A stretch of 64,000 nucleotides of DNA, taken from NCBI GenBank assembly GCA_942493375.1, contig OW818698.1, positions 1,922,001 to 1,986,000 on the forward strand. Reading direction: 5' to 3'. This DNA comes from G942493375 sp942493375 (GTDB lineage Bacteria > Armatimonadota > UBA5829). This document shows positions 1-8,492 of the stretch, one piece after another (the stretch's first letter is position 1; every line of letters starts with the position of its first letter). Made by a program: the position numbers and the translations under genes. Under the pieces are notes generated by a model that ran no database searches, had not been told where the DNA came from, and worked only from the letters and a program-made list of their open reading frames with translations.

Positions 1-129
1 ATCTGTGCCCACGACCAGCAGATCAAAATAGGCCCGTTCCTGATCGAACTACGAGACTCCGGCAAACTCAGCAAAGAAAAGTTCAACAAGATCGCCAGAG
101 AAAACGCGATCAGACTTTACGGATTATAG
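1..129 (+). CDS. Amidohydrolase family protein, C-terminal fragment cut by the window start
   Basis: Frame 1 is open from the first base to a TAG stop and reads ICAHDQQIKIGPFLIELRDS, then ends in ENAIRLYGL. An ending of the form N-A-x-R-L-[YF]-G-L is typical of the last helix of amidohydrolase_2 (metal-dependent TIM-barrel hydrolase) proteins, where the Asn-Ala pair follows the 'prevent metal-site' aspartate. Only about 42 residues are visible, so the substrate cannot be judged. Two other amidohydrolase domains occur in the window (18161 and 48662), which makes the assignment plausible in context. Confidence 0.6.
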   Translation: MCAHDQQIKIGPFLIELRDSGKLSKEKFNKIARENAIRLYGL

Positions 130-133
130 TAAC

Positions 134-245
134 AGTTCAGAGTTACGGTACAATGTCATCCTGAGGAACGAAGGATCTGCTTTTTCCGAAATGAACAGCA
201 GATCCTTCGTTCCTCAGGATGACATTGTACCCATATTACTGAGCT
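134..245. repeat. Intergenic palindromic element, full-length copy 1
   Basis: A perfect 34-bp inverted repeat (148-181 and 197-230) is separated by a 15-base loop. The arm core reads GTCATCCTGAGGAACGAAGG. Weaker outer arms AGTTCAG (134-140) and CTGAGCT (239-245) extend the symmetry to about 112 bp. Related copies occur near 20124, 40316, 43955 and 50964, always between genes. It carries no coding capacity and behaves like a REP/MITE-type element; RNA from it would form a very stable hairpin. Confidence 0.9.
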
Positions 246-291
246 GATATTGATTATATATTTTTACTAATCATACTTGAGAGGCTCTAAA

Positions 292-1080
292 ATGGATAAT
301 CAAAACTGTCTGTTAATATCAGATGACCAACGTGAAATACAGATTATTACGGAGGGAAAGCTGCAAGCTGTATGCTCTGTATTGTTACACATAGACGATC
401 TGAAGCTCCTCAGACTAAGTCCTGTACAAACTCCCACAGGAATGCAGTTTATTGGAAAATCAGGTGTGGTTTGTGCGGATGCTACATTTGTCAGTAACGC
501 AGATACTGATACACTTACGATTAGAAAGTGCTTACTTGACAAATCCATTCGACTCCTGGCAACAGGCAAAGTCGAACTCGACAAGCCTTTTATATGCTCC
601 ATAAACGATAATGGCAAGGATTCCGAGTATTTCCATATGACTTCCGGTGGAGCGGATTCCTCAATCTTCAACTGCTTCTATTCACCGGATGACGATACTG
701 CAGTGGTCTTTAATTCAGAATCTACCGAAATAATGATCACCCCGGAGAGGTCTCGTTACGAACTGATTGATACAGAAACAATCGAAATCAAAATCCACCG
801 AAACCACTATAAAAACATAGCTAATCCATACTACAAGCCGATGGATAAAGAGCGCTTCCCCAGGCCTCCGATTGGTTGGCTTTCATGGTACTGTTATTTT
901 GGGGATTTCGATGAAGAAAAGACCTTGAAAACCCTTGATTTTGCAGACAAAAACTTCAAGCGGTTCGGGTTCCAATATGTCCAGCTTGAAAACTGGCAGA
1001 AGTTTACTCCCGGAAATTGCCGGTTGAGAAATTTCACCACAAACTCGAGTGGGATGAAGAGAAGTTCCCTCACGGCATGA
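292..1080 (+). CDS. Clan GH-D glycoside hydrolase (GH36/GH27-like), N-terminal half before a frameshift
   Basis: The ATG at 292 follows GAGAGG with 7-8 bases spacing and is preferred over a TTG 15 bases upstream. The first about 180 residues look like the beta-sandwich found before the barrel in alpha-galactosidase-like enzymes. The barrel opens with PPIGWLSWYCYFGDFDEE and runs to FQYVQLENWQKFTPG. After that (about base 1014) the frame continues into nonsense and stops at 1080, while the adjacent frame picks up the barrel exactly there. The two halves are therefore one gene with a single-base loss in an AAA run (1014-1016), either a real mutation or a sequencing/assembly error. Confidence 0.75.
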   Translation: MDNQNCLLISDDQREIQIITEGKLQAVCSVLLHIDDLKLLRLSPVQTPTGMQFIGKSGVVCADATFVSNADTDTLTIRKCLLDKSIRLLATGKVELDKPFICSINDNGKDSEYFHMTSGGADSSIFNCFYSPDDDTAVVFNSESTEIMITPERSRYELIDTETIEIKIHRNHYKNIANPYYKPMDKERFPRPPIGWLSWYCYFGDFDEEKTLKTLDFADKNFKRFGFQYVQLENWQKFTPGNCRLRNFTTNSSGMKRSSLTA

Positions 1081-2435
1081 GATACGTCTCCGACAAAATC
1101 AGAGAACGCGGCCTTATACCCGGTCTCTGGGTAGCCCCGCTTGGCACAGGGGAGGAAGCACAATTCAAAGCCCATCCGGAAATGTATCTGCGGGATGAAG
1201 CAGGAAAACCTCTGGGAAACTGGAGCGGAGACTATGCCCTTGACCCCACACATCCGGATTCCCTGAAAGCAATCCATGACACAATGTATGTCATAACCCA
1301 CGACTGGGGATATGATTATGTAAAAGTAGATGGACTGGAACTTGGTGGAGCCGGGTATGCCGACGAATACTACACCAACGAGTCCATCCGCAGCAGATTC
1401 AGCCATCCGATGGATGAACCCTTGAGAAACATCGGCAACATTGTAAGGGAAGCAATCGGTGACCAAATATTCTTCACCTCCTGTGCAGGCAGTTGGAAGA
1501 GAATTGGTAAAATGGTCGGAATAGCCAATGCAGCAAGGGTCGGAACGGATGTCCTCTGGGAAGGTAATGATCCGGAGTGGGCTGGAGTTACGCATACTGC
1601 CAGGACCATACAGAAAGCCCACTATGTGCATAACATATTCTGGTACAACGATCCGGATGTCCTGGCAATGAGAGCTCCACTCACTACAGAGCACGCTCAG
1701 CTCTTGACTACAATGTATGGACTCGCTGGTCAGCTGCTTTTCCTGGGAGATATTATATACGAACTCCCGGAAGAGAAAGTCGACATGCTCAAGCGCATAA
1801 TGCCTGTAGAGAATGTCTATCCCGGTCATATACCCCTGGATGACCCCGAAAAGACACCTGCAGAAACCGGTCTCCCCTGGTCTACGGATGATCTCAAAGA
1901 TACCTGGGTTCTGCATATCAAGAAACCATTCGAAGACTGGTGCGTAGTTGCTCTTATCAACTTTGATGAGACCAGTACAAAGACTCTCAAACTAAATGCA
2001 AAGACTGCCGGTCTGGATCAGGATACGACATACCTTCTGTATGATTACTGGCACGATAAATTCCTGGGCAGTATGCTGGGTGAACGGGCATTTGATATTG
2101 CCTGTCAATCCTGTCTGCTGTTAGCTGTCAGAGAAGAACAGTCCATCCCGCAGATCCTGTCAGTCAACCGCCACATCACACAAGACAGCATATCGCTGAT
2201 TGACGTAAACTGGGATGATGACTCGCGTACGCTACACGGAATATCGGATGTAGTAGGAGATGATGAATATCGAATCACTCTGCACATTCCAGAGGACTAC
2301 TCCCTCGAATCCGCAGAGTGCGATTTCGGCTGTATAGACTACACAATAGTCAGTCCGGATATAGCTAAAATAAGAATCCAGTGTTCTGAGAATACCCGGG
2401 TGAACTGGAGTGTTGTTTTCGTTTTCACACTGTAA
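1017..2435 (+). CDS. Clan GH-D glycoside hydrolase (GH36/GH27-like), catalytic C-terminal half after a frameshift
   Basis: This frame continues the barrel of the preceding half: KFPHGMRYVSDKIRERGLIPGLWVAP is the usual alpha-galactosidase beta3 region. YVKVDGLELG (Asp about residue 105 here, codon 1329-1331) matches the nucleophile strand K-x-D, and WYNDPDVLAMR with the following LLFLGD fit the acid/base region of clan GH-D. A small C-terminal beta domain follows. The TTG at 1017 is only the first in-frame start-like codon and has no convincing ribosome site, so independent translation is doubtful. Only 13 bases separate it from the next gene, suggesting one operon. Exact substrate (galactoside or other) is not determined. 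Confidence 0.75.
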   Translation: MPVEKFHHKLEWDEEKFPHGMRYVSDKIRERGLIPGLWVAPLGTGEEAQFKAHPEMYLRDEAGKPLGNWSGDYALDPTHPDSLKAIHDTMYVITHDWGYDYVKVDGLELGGAGYADEYYTNESIRSRFSHPMDEPLRNIGNIVREAIGDQIFFTSCAGSWKRIGKMVGIANAARVGTDVLWEGNDPEWAGVTHTARTIQKAHYVHNIFWYNDPDVLAMRAPLTTEHAQLLTTMYGLAGQLLFLGDIIYELPEEKVDMLKRIMPVENVYPGHIPLDDPEKTPAETGLPWSTDDLKDTWVLHIKKPFEDWCVVALINFDETSTKTLKLNAKTAGLDQDTTYLLYDYWHDKFLGSMLGERAFDIACQSCLLLAVREEQSIPQILSVNRHITQDSISLIDVNWDDDSRTLHGISDVVGDDEYRITLHIPEDYSLESAECDFGCIDYTIVSPDIAKIRIQCSENTRVNWSVVFVFTL

Positions 2436-2448
2436 CAGGAGTAAATAA

Positions 2449-5169
2449 ATGTCCTCGCATATCATGAAAATAGCTCTCGGTGCTGTCGTTTTAGCGATAG
2501 TATGCATTTCACTCTCTGCGTCGGCGCAAACTGGCAAGGTATTACTGTATGTAAGCCCATCTGGAAACGACGCATGGTCGGGCAAGATAGCTAAGTCGAA
2601 TGCCACTCGCACAGATGGACCGCTGGCAAGTTTGGATGGCGCACGCATGGCTGTCCGGCGAGTTCATTCGCAGTCTCCGGATGCCTCAGTGCGTGTCCGG
2701 TTTGCTACAGGCAGGTATGAGATAACCACTCCTGTTAAGTTCACTAAAGAGGACAGCGGATCAGTCGGTGCTCCAGTAATCTTCGAAGCTTCCCCTGGTG
2801 CACGGCCGATTATCTCCGGTGGACGCAGCATATCTGGCTTCAAGATGCGTTCAGATGGTCTCTGGGAAGCTCGTGTTCCAACAGTTCAGTCTGGCAAATG
2901 GTATTTCGAACAGCTATGGGTAAATGGCCGCAGAGCAGTCCGTGCCCGAACACCGAACCAGGGAGTCCTGAGAATGACTGGTCTGGCTTCCACCGAGACC
3001 GACCCAACAACCGGGGCAGTTGTAGATATATCCAAAAAAGCATTTTATGCAGATGAAAAGGACATCAAACCCTTACTCACACTTTCTCCACAGGAATTAA
3101 ACGATGTCCAGGTAACTACCTGCCAATCCTGGGAGACTGCAAGGCATAAGATTGTTTCGCTGGATCCTAAAACGTCATTTCTAAAACTCAGCAACCCCTC
3201 CAACTGGCCGCTCACATATGGCAATAGTGGAATGCCTCGTTACTGGTTGGAAAACTACAAATCCGCTCTCGATGCACCAGGTGAATGGTTCCTTGGAAGA
3301 GATGGTATCCTGCTCTATAAACCTCTCAAAGGGGAGAAAATAAAGACTTCTCAGGTATACGCTCCGGTTGCAGACAGGTTCTTGGAGTTTGCAGGCAGTG
3401 TATCTACTGGAAGCGTAGTTAAGAACATAGAGTTCCACGGGTTAACATTTCAGCACAGCCAATATTTACTACCTCAAACCGGTATAAATGAAGGCCAGGC
3501 TGAGGCAACAGTTCCGGCCACAATAACAATCACCAACGGTCAAAACATTGTGTTCAACAAGTGCGAGATATCTCACACCGGTATCTACGCATTCGACTTC
3601 CGGGAAGGCAGCAGAAAATGCAAGATAATTAACTCTCTACTAGCAGACATGGGAGCTGGTGGAGTTAAGATCGGCGAGATGGGTCCAACTGATGATGACT
3701 CAAAACTCGTCAAGAATATCACTGTAGATAACTGCATAATCAGGGGTTGCGGAAAAGTCCATACAGCCGGCATTGGTGTAATCATCTTCCAGAGTCCAAA
3801 CAATCAGATCACCCACAACGACATCTCCGACCTCTACTACACTGCGGTGTCAGTCGGATGGTGCTGGGGTTACGGACAGAGTGTCAGCCTCAATAATAAG
3901 ATAGACTTCAACCATATGCACCACATAGGTTATGGGCTTCTCTCAGATATGGCCGCAGTCTACACACTCGGGAAAGGAACCGGCACAACAGTCAGCAATA
4001 ACTGGGTGCACGATGTCACATGCCACCAGTACGGCGGATGGGGCCTGTACAACGACGAAGGCAGCACCGATGTCGTCCTGGAAAATAACCTGATCTACAG
4101 GTGTAATGGTGGCGGTTATCACCAGCACTATGGCAAGGACAACCATTTCACTAACAATATAGTTGCCTTCAACTCACCCGGTCAATTTATGAGGACAAGA
4201 CGTGAAGAGCACCGCTCATTCATAATCGACCACAACATAGCGATATTCAACAACAGTCCACTTGCAGGGAACTGGTCAGACAACTTCGACATAGACTACA
4301 ACCTCTACTACAACACCACCAAAGCCGAAATTAAGTTCGATGGCAAGACATTTACTGAATGGAAAGCCCTGGGTAGAGATGTCCACAGCATAATCGCTGA
4401 CCCGATGTTCGTAAACCCGGCAAAAGACGATTACAGGCTAAAACCCGGTTCACCCGCATCCAAAATCGGCTTTAAACCCTTTGACTACACAAAAGCCGGT
4501 GTTTACGGAGATCCCAAGTGGATAGCTAAAGCCAAAGACTACACCTACCCTAAAGCCGACTATCCGCAAAATTCACCCGTTGCACGAACACTGAAAGAAG
4601 ACTTCGAGAAAACCCCTGTCAACACGTCTCCGATCGGTTCTATCACCATATCATCTGAGGGAAAAGGTGATACTGTTCTAGTAACCGATGAGACAGCAGC
4701 GTCAGGTTTACACTCATTGAAGATGATTGACAAAGCTGGACTATCCCAGGAATTCTTCCCATACATAAACTACACTGTCACGCGTAATGACAATTCAATC
4801 GTTACAGTCAGCTTCGATGCACGGATTAGTATGAATGCATACTTCTGGCACAACTGGAGAGACTGGTCTGCGAGTCCTTACAAATCTGGCCCGGGTTTCC
4901 ACGTATCCAAAGGAAAGCTGCTCTACAGCGGCAAGCAGCTCATGGACATCCCTGTAGACACCTGGGCACACTTCACAGTCACATGCGGTCTTGGCAAGAA
5001 AGCCAATGGCAAATGGAACTTGAAAGTAAAACTGAAAGACCAACCGGAACAGGAATTCAAGGACCTGGCAGTCGACAATAAGGACTTCAAATCCCTCAAC
5101 TGGGTAGGTTTCGTAAGCAACGGCGCCGAAGATGCCACAATTTATCTGGACAACATCACGCTCAAATAA
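2449..5169 (+). CDS. Secreted GH141-like right-handed beta-helix protein with C-terminal beta-sandwich
   Basis: A signal peptide is visible (hydrophobic core then ASA-Q, cut near residue 26). The mature start YVSPSGNDAWSG with DGPLASLDGARMAVRR is the hallmark N-terminus of GH141-like/parallel beta-helix glycosidases (founders act on fucosylated or xylan-type plant polymers). Residues about 320-660 are rich in N-x-I/V repeats of the beta-helix (for example NNQITHNDISDLY, NWVHDVTCHQYGGWGLYNDEG). About 715-906 is a concanavalin-like sandwich. GGAG lies 7 bases before the ATG. It follows the split hydrolase by 13 bases, so both probably serve extracytoplasmic polysaccharide use. Substrate unknown. 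Confidence 0.75.
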   Translation: MSSHIMKIALGAVVLAIVCISLSASAQTGKVLLYVSPSGNDAWSGKIAKSNATRTDGPLASLDGARMAVRRVHSQSPDASVRVRFATGRYEITTPVKFTKEDSGSVGAPVIFEASPGARPIISGGRSISGFKMRSDGLWEARVPTVQSGKWYFEQLWVNGRRAVRARTPNQGVLRMTGLASTETDPTTGAVVDISKKAFYADEKDIKPLLTLSPQELNDVQVTTCQSWETARHKIVSLDPKTSFLKLSNPSNWPLTYGNSGMPRYWLENYKSALDAPGEWFLGRDGILLYKPLKGEKIKTSQVYAPVADRFLEFAGSVSTGSVVKNIEFHGLTFQHSQYLLPQTGINEGQAEATVPATITITNGQNIVFNKCEISHTGIYAFDFREGSRKCKIINSLLADMGAGGVKIGEMGPTDDDSKLVKNITVDNCIIRGCGKVHTAGIGVIIFQSPNNQITHNDISDLYYTAVSVGWCWGYGQSVSLNNKIDFNHMHHIGYGLLSDMAAVYTLGKGTGTTVSNNWVHDVTCHQYGGWGLYNDEGSTDVVLENNLIYRCNGGGYHQHYGKDNHFTNNIVAFNSPGQFMRTRREEHRSFIIDHNIAIFNNSPLAGNWSDNFDIDYNLYYNTTKAEIKFDGKTFTEWKALGRDVHSIIADPMFVNPAKDDYRLKPGSPASKIGFKPFDYTKAGVYGDPKWIAKAKDYTYPKADYPQNSPVARTLKEDFEKTPVNTSPIGSITISSEGKGDTVLVTDETAASGLHSLKMIDKAGLSQEFFPYINYTVTRNDNSIVTVSFDARISMNAYFWHNWRDWSASPYKSGPGFHVSKGKLLYSGKQLMDIPVDTWAHFTVTCGLGKKANGKWNLKVKLKDQPEQEFKDLAVDNKDFKSLNWVGFVSNGAEDATIYLDNITLK

Positions 5170-5178
5170 TAACCCTAA

Positions 5179-5217
5179 CCCCTTCGTTCTGTATGCATCG
5201 GTATCAGAGCGAAGGGG
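5179..5217. other. Hairpin after the GH141-like gene
   Basis: CCCCTTCGTTCT (5179-5190) pairs with AGAGCGAAGGGG (5206-5217), 11 of 12 positions, with a 15-base loop. There is no T-run after it, so it is either a weak terminator or a degenerate intergenic repeat; a further CCCCCTTCGTTGT half-site lies near 5292. Confidence 0.5.
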
Positions 5218-5347
5218 AGAAACCCAGAAGCATTGATGCCGATGCACCAGCTTTGTCGAAGCATGAACGGATTTTCAGTAATTGCTCCAACCTCCCCCTT
5301 CGTTGTAGAATAGAAATACGCACTATTTATATCGGGAGCAATTATCG

Positions 5348-6376
5348 ATGATCAAAACGACACTAGGACGCACAGGCATTCAAGTTACACGGACAGCATT
5401 TGGCGTACTACCATTGCAGAGAACTCCGATGGATGAAGCAGTACGCATACTCCGCAGAGCTTACGACGCCGGGATCACTTTCTATGACACTGCAAGAGGC
5501 TATACCGATAGCGAAGAGAAAATAGGCAATGCATTTGCCGGCATTCGCTCAAATGTAGTTATAGCAACAAAGAGTCCTGCAACTACCAGATCCGGATTGC
5601 TCTCCGACATCGACACCAGCCTGAATAAGCTTCAAACAGACTATGTGGATATACTGCAGCTTCATAATCCCAGCGTGCTCCCCGACCCAAATGATCCTGA
5701 ATCATCATATGCTGGACTCATAGAAGCTCGGAATAGCGGCAAGGTGCGGTTTATCGGGGTATCAAACCACAGTCTCGAAAAGGCAACCACCGCTGTAAAA
5801 TCAAGGCTTTATGATACCCTTCAGTTTCCACTGAGTCATATATCATCTGAAGCTGACCTGGGAATTATTTTACTCTGCCGGGAACACAATATCGGTTTGA
5901 TCGGCATGAAAGCTCTGTCCGGAGGACTTATTACCAACTCTCGTGCCGCCTTCGCATTTCTTAGACAATATGAAAACCTGTTTCCAATCTGGGGCATGCA
6001 GCGAATGGAAGAGCTCGAGCAAATAATATCCTTCGATGCAGATCCTCCAACCCTTGATGATGAAATATGGGAGCAGATTGAAAGTGATCGCAAAGACCTG
6101 GCTGAGAGTTTCTGCAGGGCCTGCGGATACTGCCTGCCATGTCCGGCAGAGATACAAATCCCGATGGCTGCCAGAATGGGCCTGTTGCTGCGCAGAATGC
6201 CCTCCGAACAATTCATGACTGATGCCTGGCGTCAACAAATGCACAAGATAGACAACTGCATCGACTGCGGCCACTGCAAGGATCACTGCCCGTATGGCCT
6301 GGATACTCCGGCACTTCTTAAAAGAATGCTCGAAGATTATGACAATTTTTACTCATTGAACAATAATACACCATGA
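5348..6376 (+). CDS. Aldo/keto reductase with C-terminal double 4Fe-4S ferredoxin domain
   Basis: The N-terminal barrel starts LGRTGIQVTRTAFG and has the catalytic set D47 and Y52 (FYDTARGYTDSEEKIG), K75 and H106 (LQLHNP). After residue 250 come two iron-sulfur motifs: C256, C259, C262 with C265 (CRACGYCLPC) and C304, C307, C310, C314 (CIDCGHCKDHC). This is the known subgroup of predicted aldo/keto reductases that couple NAD(P)H chemistry to a ferredoxin-like domain. It stands alone between the beta-helix gene and the hemerythrin gene, all on the plus strand. GGGAG lies about 10 bases before the ATG. Physiological substrate unknown; an anaerobic or redox-sensing role is inference. Confidence 0.88.
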   Translation: MIKTTLGRTGIQVTRTAFGVLPLQRTPMDEAVRILRRAYDAGITFYDTARGYTDSEEKIGNAFAGIRSNVVIATKSPATTRSGLLSDIDTSLNKLQTDYVDILQLHNPSVLPDPNDPESSYAGLIEARNSGKVRFIGVSNHSLEKATTAVKSRLYDTLQFPLSHISSEADLGIILLCREHNIGLIGMKALSGGLITNSRAAFAFLRQYENLFPIWGMQRMEELEQIISFDADPPTLDDEIWEQIESDRKDLAESFCRACGYCLPCPAEIQIPMAARMGLLLRRMPSEQFMTDAWRQQMHKIDNCIDCGHCKDHCPYGLDTPALLKRMLEDYDNFYSLNNNTP

Positions 6377-6433
6377 AGAATTCCTGATTTGCACCAATAA
6401 TAACCATATATCACAACTGGAGAGTACACACAT

Positions 6434-6832
6434 ATGGCTATTAAGTGGACCGATGATTTGGCTGTCGGAATTACAGATATCGATACGCAACATAAAGAAC
6501 TATTTGCTCAGATCAATACACTATCAACTGCAATGACTCAAGGTAAAGGTAAAGAAGAAATCGGCAAGATCATTGCATTCCTGGGTGACTACACTGTAAA
6601 GCATTTCGGCAATGAAGAGAAGAAGATGGATGCAAAGGCTTATCCTAAATCCGCTGCTCACAAGGCAATGCATGCCGCATTCATAGCTACTTTTCAGAAG
6701 CTCAGTAGTGATCTCGAAAAGAATGGCGCTACATCCAGCCTGGTGATAGATGTAAATGTTAAAGTAGGTGAGTGGCTTAAAAACCACATTGCTGAGACAG
6801 ACAAACAACTCGGGGCTTTTCTAAAGAATTAG
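6434..6832 (+). CDS. Bacteriohemerythrin
   Basis: This 132-residue four-helix protein has all seven di-iron ligands in the expected order: H20 (DIDTQHKELF), H57 and E61 (HFGNEE), H76 and H80 (HKAMH), H118 and D123 (HIAETD). Length matches single-domain bacteriohemerythrins (about 130-140 residues). Such proteins bind O2 reversibly in the cytoplasm and often serve O2 storage or sensing in microaerophiles. It follows the Fe-S aldo/keto reductase by 57 bases with its own GGAG ribosome site. A hairpin at 6863-6884 closes the unit. Confidence 0.95.
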   Translation: MAIKWTDDLAVGITDIDTQHKELFAQINTLSTAMTQGKGKEEIGKIIAFLGDYTVKHFGNEEKKMDAKAYPKSAAHKAMHAAFIATFQKLSSDLEKNGATSSLVIDVNVKVGEWLKNHIAETDKQLGAFLKN

Positions 6833-6862
6833 TCCGAAGCTCTGATTCTTATTGATAGATTT

Positions 6863-6884
6863 GGGCAGGCACAGTAACCTGCCC
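6863..6884. terminator. Hairpin between convergent genes (probable terminator)
   Basis: GGGCAGG (6863-6869) pairs with CCTGCCC (6878-6884) over an 8-base loop, between the ends of the plus-strand hemerythrin and the minus-strand GH32-type gene. The following bases are AT-rich but hold no clear T-run, so efficiency is uncertain. Confidence 0.5.
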
Positions 6885-6907
6885 ATATAATCTGATACAA
6901 TGTATCC

Positions 6908-8326
6908 TTAAGACCGCATTTTTACGCTCAATCCCCGAACATTAACATGCCCCTCAGTCGCAAACAAACACAGACTCCCCTTGGCAAAATCATACGTCCT
7001 GTAGCTCAAAGCCACCTTATCGTCTGCATAAACAACCAGACATGATTCGTCCATCACAACCCTGAGTTTCACTGGCTTTCCTGCCGACATCTCCAGTGGT
7101 CGTTCTGCAATAAAAGCTTGATCCGGAGGTCTTGGCCATTTGTCCATCACAATACGGTTGTTGGATGGTTCCAATCTCACTACATAGTAGTTATCCACTG
7201 CTTCATCCACCCTGAGCATCAGTCCGCATCCATATGTACCTGCTCCAAAATCCACATCGCATTCTATAAGGCACTCTTCCGGAAGATCACCTATTCGAAT
7301 TATCGAATGTCTACCAACTGCGCGTGCCCCTATACCATCGCCAATATACTCCCAGGCGCCTAACACAGGCCGTGGGCTACCGAACTCTACCGATGTATCA
7401 AATGCTGCCTGAACAGAATCAGGAATGCGTACGCTAAGCGATCCATCAGCCTGCTGCTCTACTTTGTGCACAACCAGGTTTCCACCCCACTGGTACCCTC
7501 CAGCATCAGTGTCACCGTCTCTGGATGCAAGCCAGCCGAATATGTATCTCTCATCCCCGATACCGGCTGTTTTAGCTGCATAATATGCCCTGCAGTCGAA
7601 TGCATCATCAGCCGGTGCAAGCCATGGGCCGGAGAGGGATTTGCTCATCCGATAGTGGGTCACCAGGCGTTCAGTGAATGTAGAATATACCAGGTACCAC
7701 CAGTCACCCATCTTGAATAGGTCCGGGCATTCGTGTGTGAAATACTGATCAGGCGCCCATATCGGCTCCTTTACTGTCCAATTGTCCAGGTCGCTTGAAA
7801 CAGCAAGCGCCAGGCATCCCCGGTTTCTCGAAGGGCCTGTCTGTTTTCGAGCCGCCAGCACCATATTGAACTCCCCAGTATCAGGGTTCAAGAACACATA
7901 AGGGTCTCTCCAGTCATCCTTATCATATCCCATCTCAACAGGCGCTTTAAAGTAGAAATCCGGGTCTTTTGTCCAGGTCGCCATATCCGTGCTGGTCACA
8001 CGCATTATTGCCTGCTGAGGCTTGTCCGTGGGTACAAACGACCCGTTGTGTCCGGTGTAAAATATATAAAACTTGCCGTCGTTCTCGAAAACCGAACCGG
8101 TAAATATATACAAGTCCTGCTCATCAGCTTTGCCCCTTGGAATAGCTTCACCGAGGTTCCTGATATCCACAAAATCCTTCGTTACCAGGTGAAACCAGGG
8201 AGTTCCCTCGCCATATTTAGCATGGTCTCTGTAGTCCTGGAGATAGAATATATGATAATCACCCTCCCAATAGAAAGGTATAAAGTCGCCCGCCGCTCCA
8301 ACATCAGGTCTGAAATACAAACTCAT
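6908..8326 (-). CDS. GH32-type five-bladed beta-propeller glycoside hydrolase
   Basis: The 472-residue protein has GH32 signposts: a nucleophile-region strand near D14 (AAGDFIPFYW), FTGSVFE (about 76-82), the WRDPY motif (R140-D141-P142) and HECPDLF with acid/base E199. A C-terminal beta-sandwich follows (about 330-472). GH32 enzymes act on fructans or sucrose-like beta-fructofuranosides; the altered first motif means another beta-fructoside or a GH43/GH68-relative activity is possible. No signal peptide is seen, so it probably acts in the cytoplasm. GAGGAGGT (8340-8333) lies 6 bases before the ATG. It is divergently transcribed from the beta-helix gene at 8493. Confidence 0.85.
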   Translation of the reverse strand: MSLYFRPDVGAAGDFIPFYWEGDYHIFYLQDYRDHAKYGEGTPWFHLVTKDFVDIRNLGEAIPRGKADEQDLYIFTGSVFENDGKFYIFYTGHNGSFVPTDKPQQAIMRVTSTDMATWTKDPDFYFKAPVEMGYDKDDWRDPYVFLNPDTGEFNMVLAARKQTGPSRNRGCLALAVSSDLDNWTVKEPIWAPDQYFTHECPDLFKMGDWWYLVYSTFTERLVTHYRMSKSLSGPWLAPADDAFDCRAYYAAKTAGIGDERYIFGWLASRDGDTDAGGYQWGGNLVVHKVEQQADGSLSVRIPDSVQAAFDTSVEFGSPRPVLGAWEYIGDGIGARAVGRHSIIRIGDLPEECLIECDVDFGAGTYGCGLMLRVDEAVDNYYVVRLEPSNNRIVMDKWPRPPDQAFIAERPLEMSAGKPVKLRVVMDESCLVVYADDKVALSYRTYDFAKGSLCLFATEGHVNVRGLSVKMRS

Positions 8327-8407
8327 CTGGATACCTCCTCTAACAAACTCATTAAGTCAGACTCTTTCGCATACAAGGTGCAATATCCTTCAAATCAAAT
8401 ACATTTG

Positions 8408-8435
8408 CTTTCACAGCCAGTGAAAGTGGTATAAT
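8408..8435 (+). promoter_or_regulatory. Promoter with overlapping operator-like palindrome before the 8493 gene
   Basis: An extended -10 box TGGTATAAT ends at 8435. Just upstream, CTTTCAC (8408-8414) and GTGAAAG (8420-8426) form a perfect inverted repeat with a 5-base centre, sitting in the -35/-10 spacer. This geometry fits a repressor operator. The site lies in the divergent region with the GH32-type gene, so it might control both. No regulator gene is present nearby, and the regulator family is unknown. Confidence 0.6.
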
Positions 8436-8492
8436 CAGCCGATAAATAGTGGTATCTTTGATCATTCATTTTATTGTAAACAGAGGACAAAC

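Noticed and set aside
894..1916. Long open frame (340 codons) on the minus strand opposite the GH-D hydrolase
   Set aside because: It is the antisense of a clearly conserved barrel, has no family features and no ribosome site.
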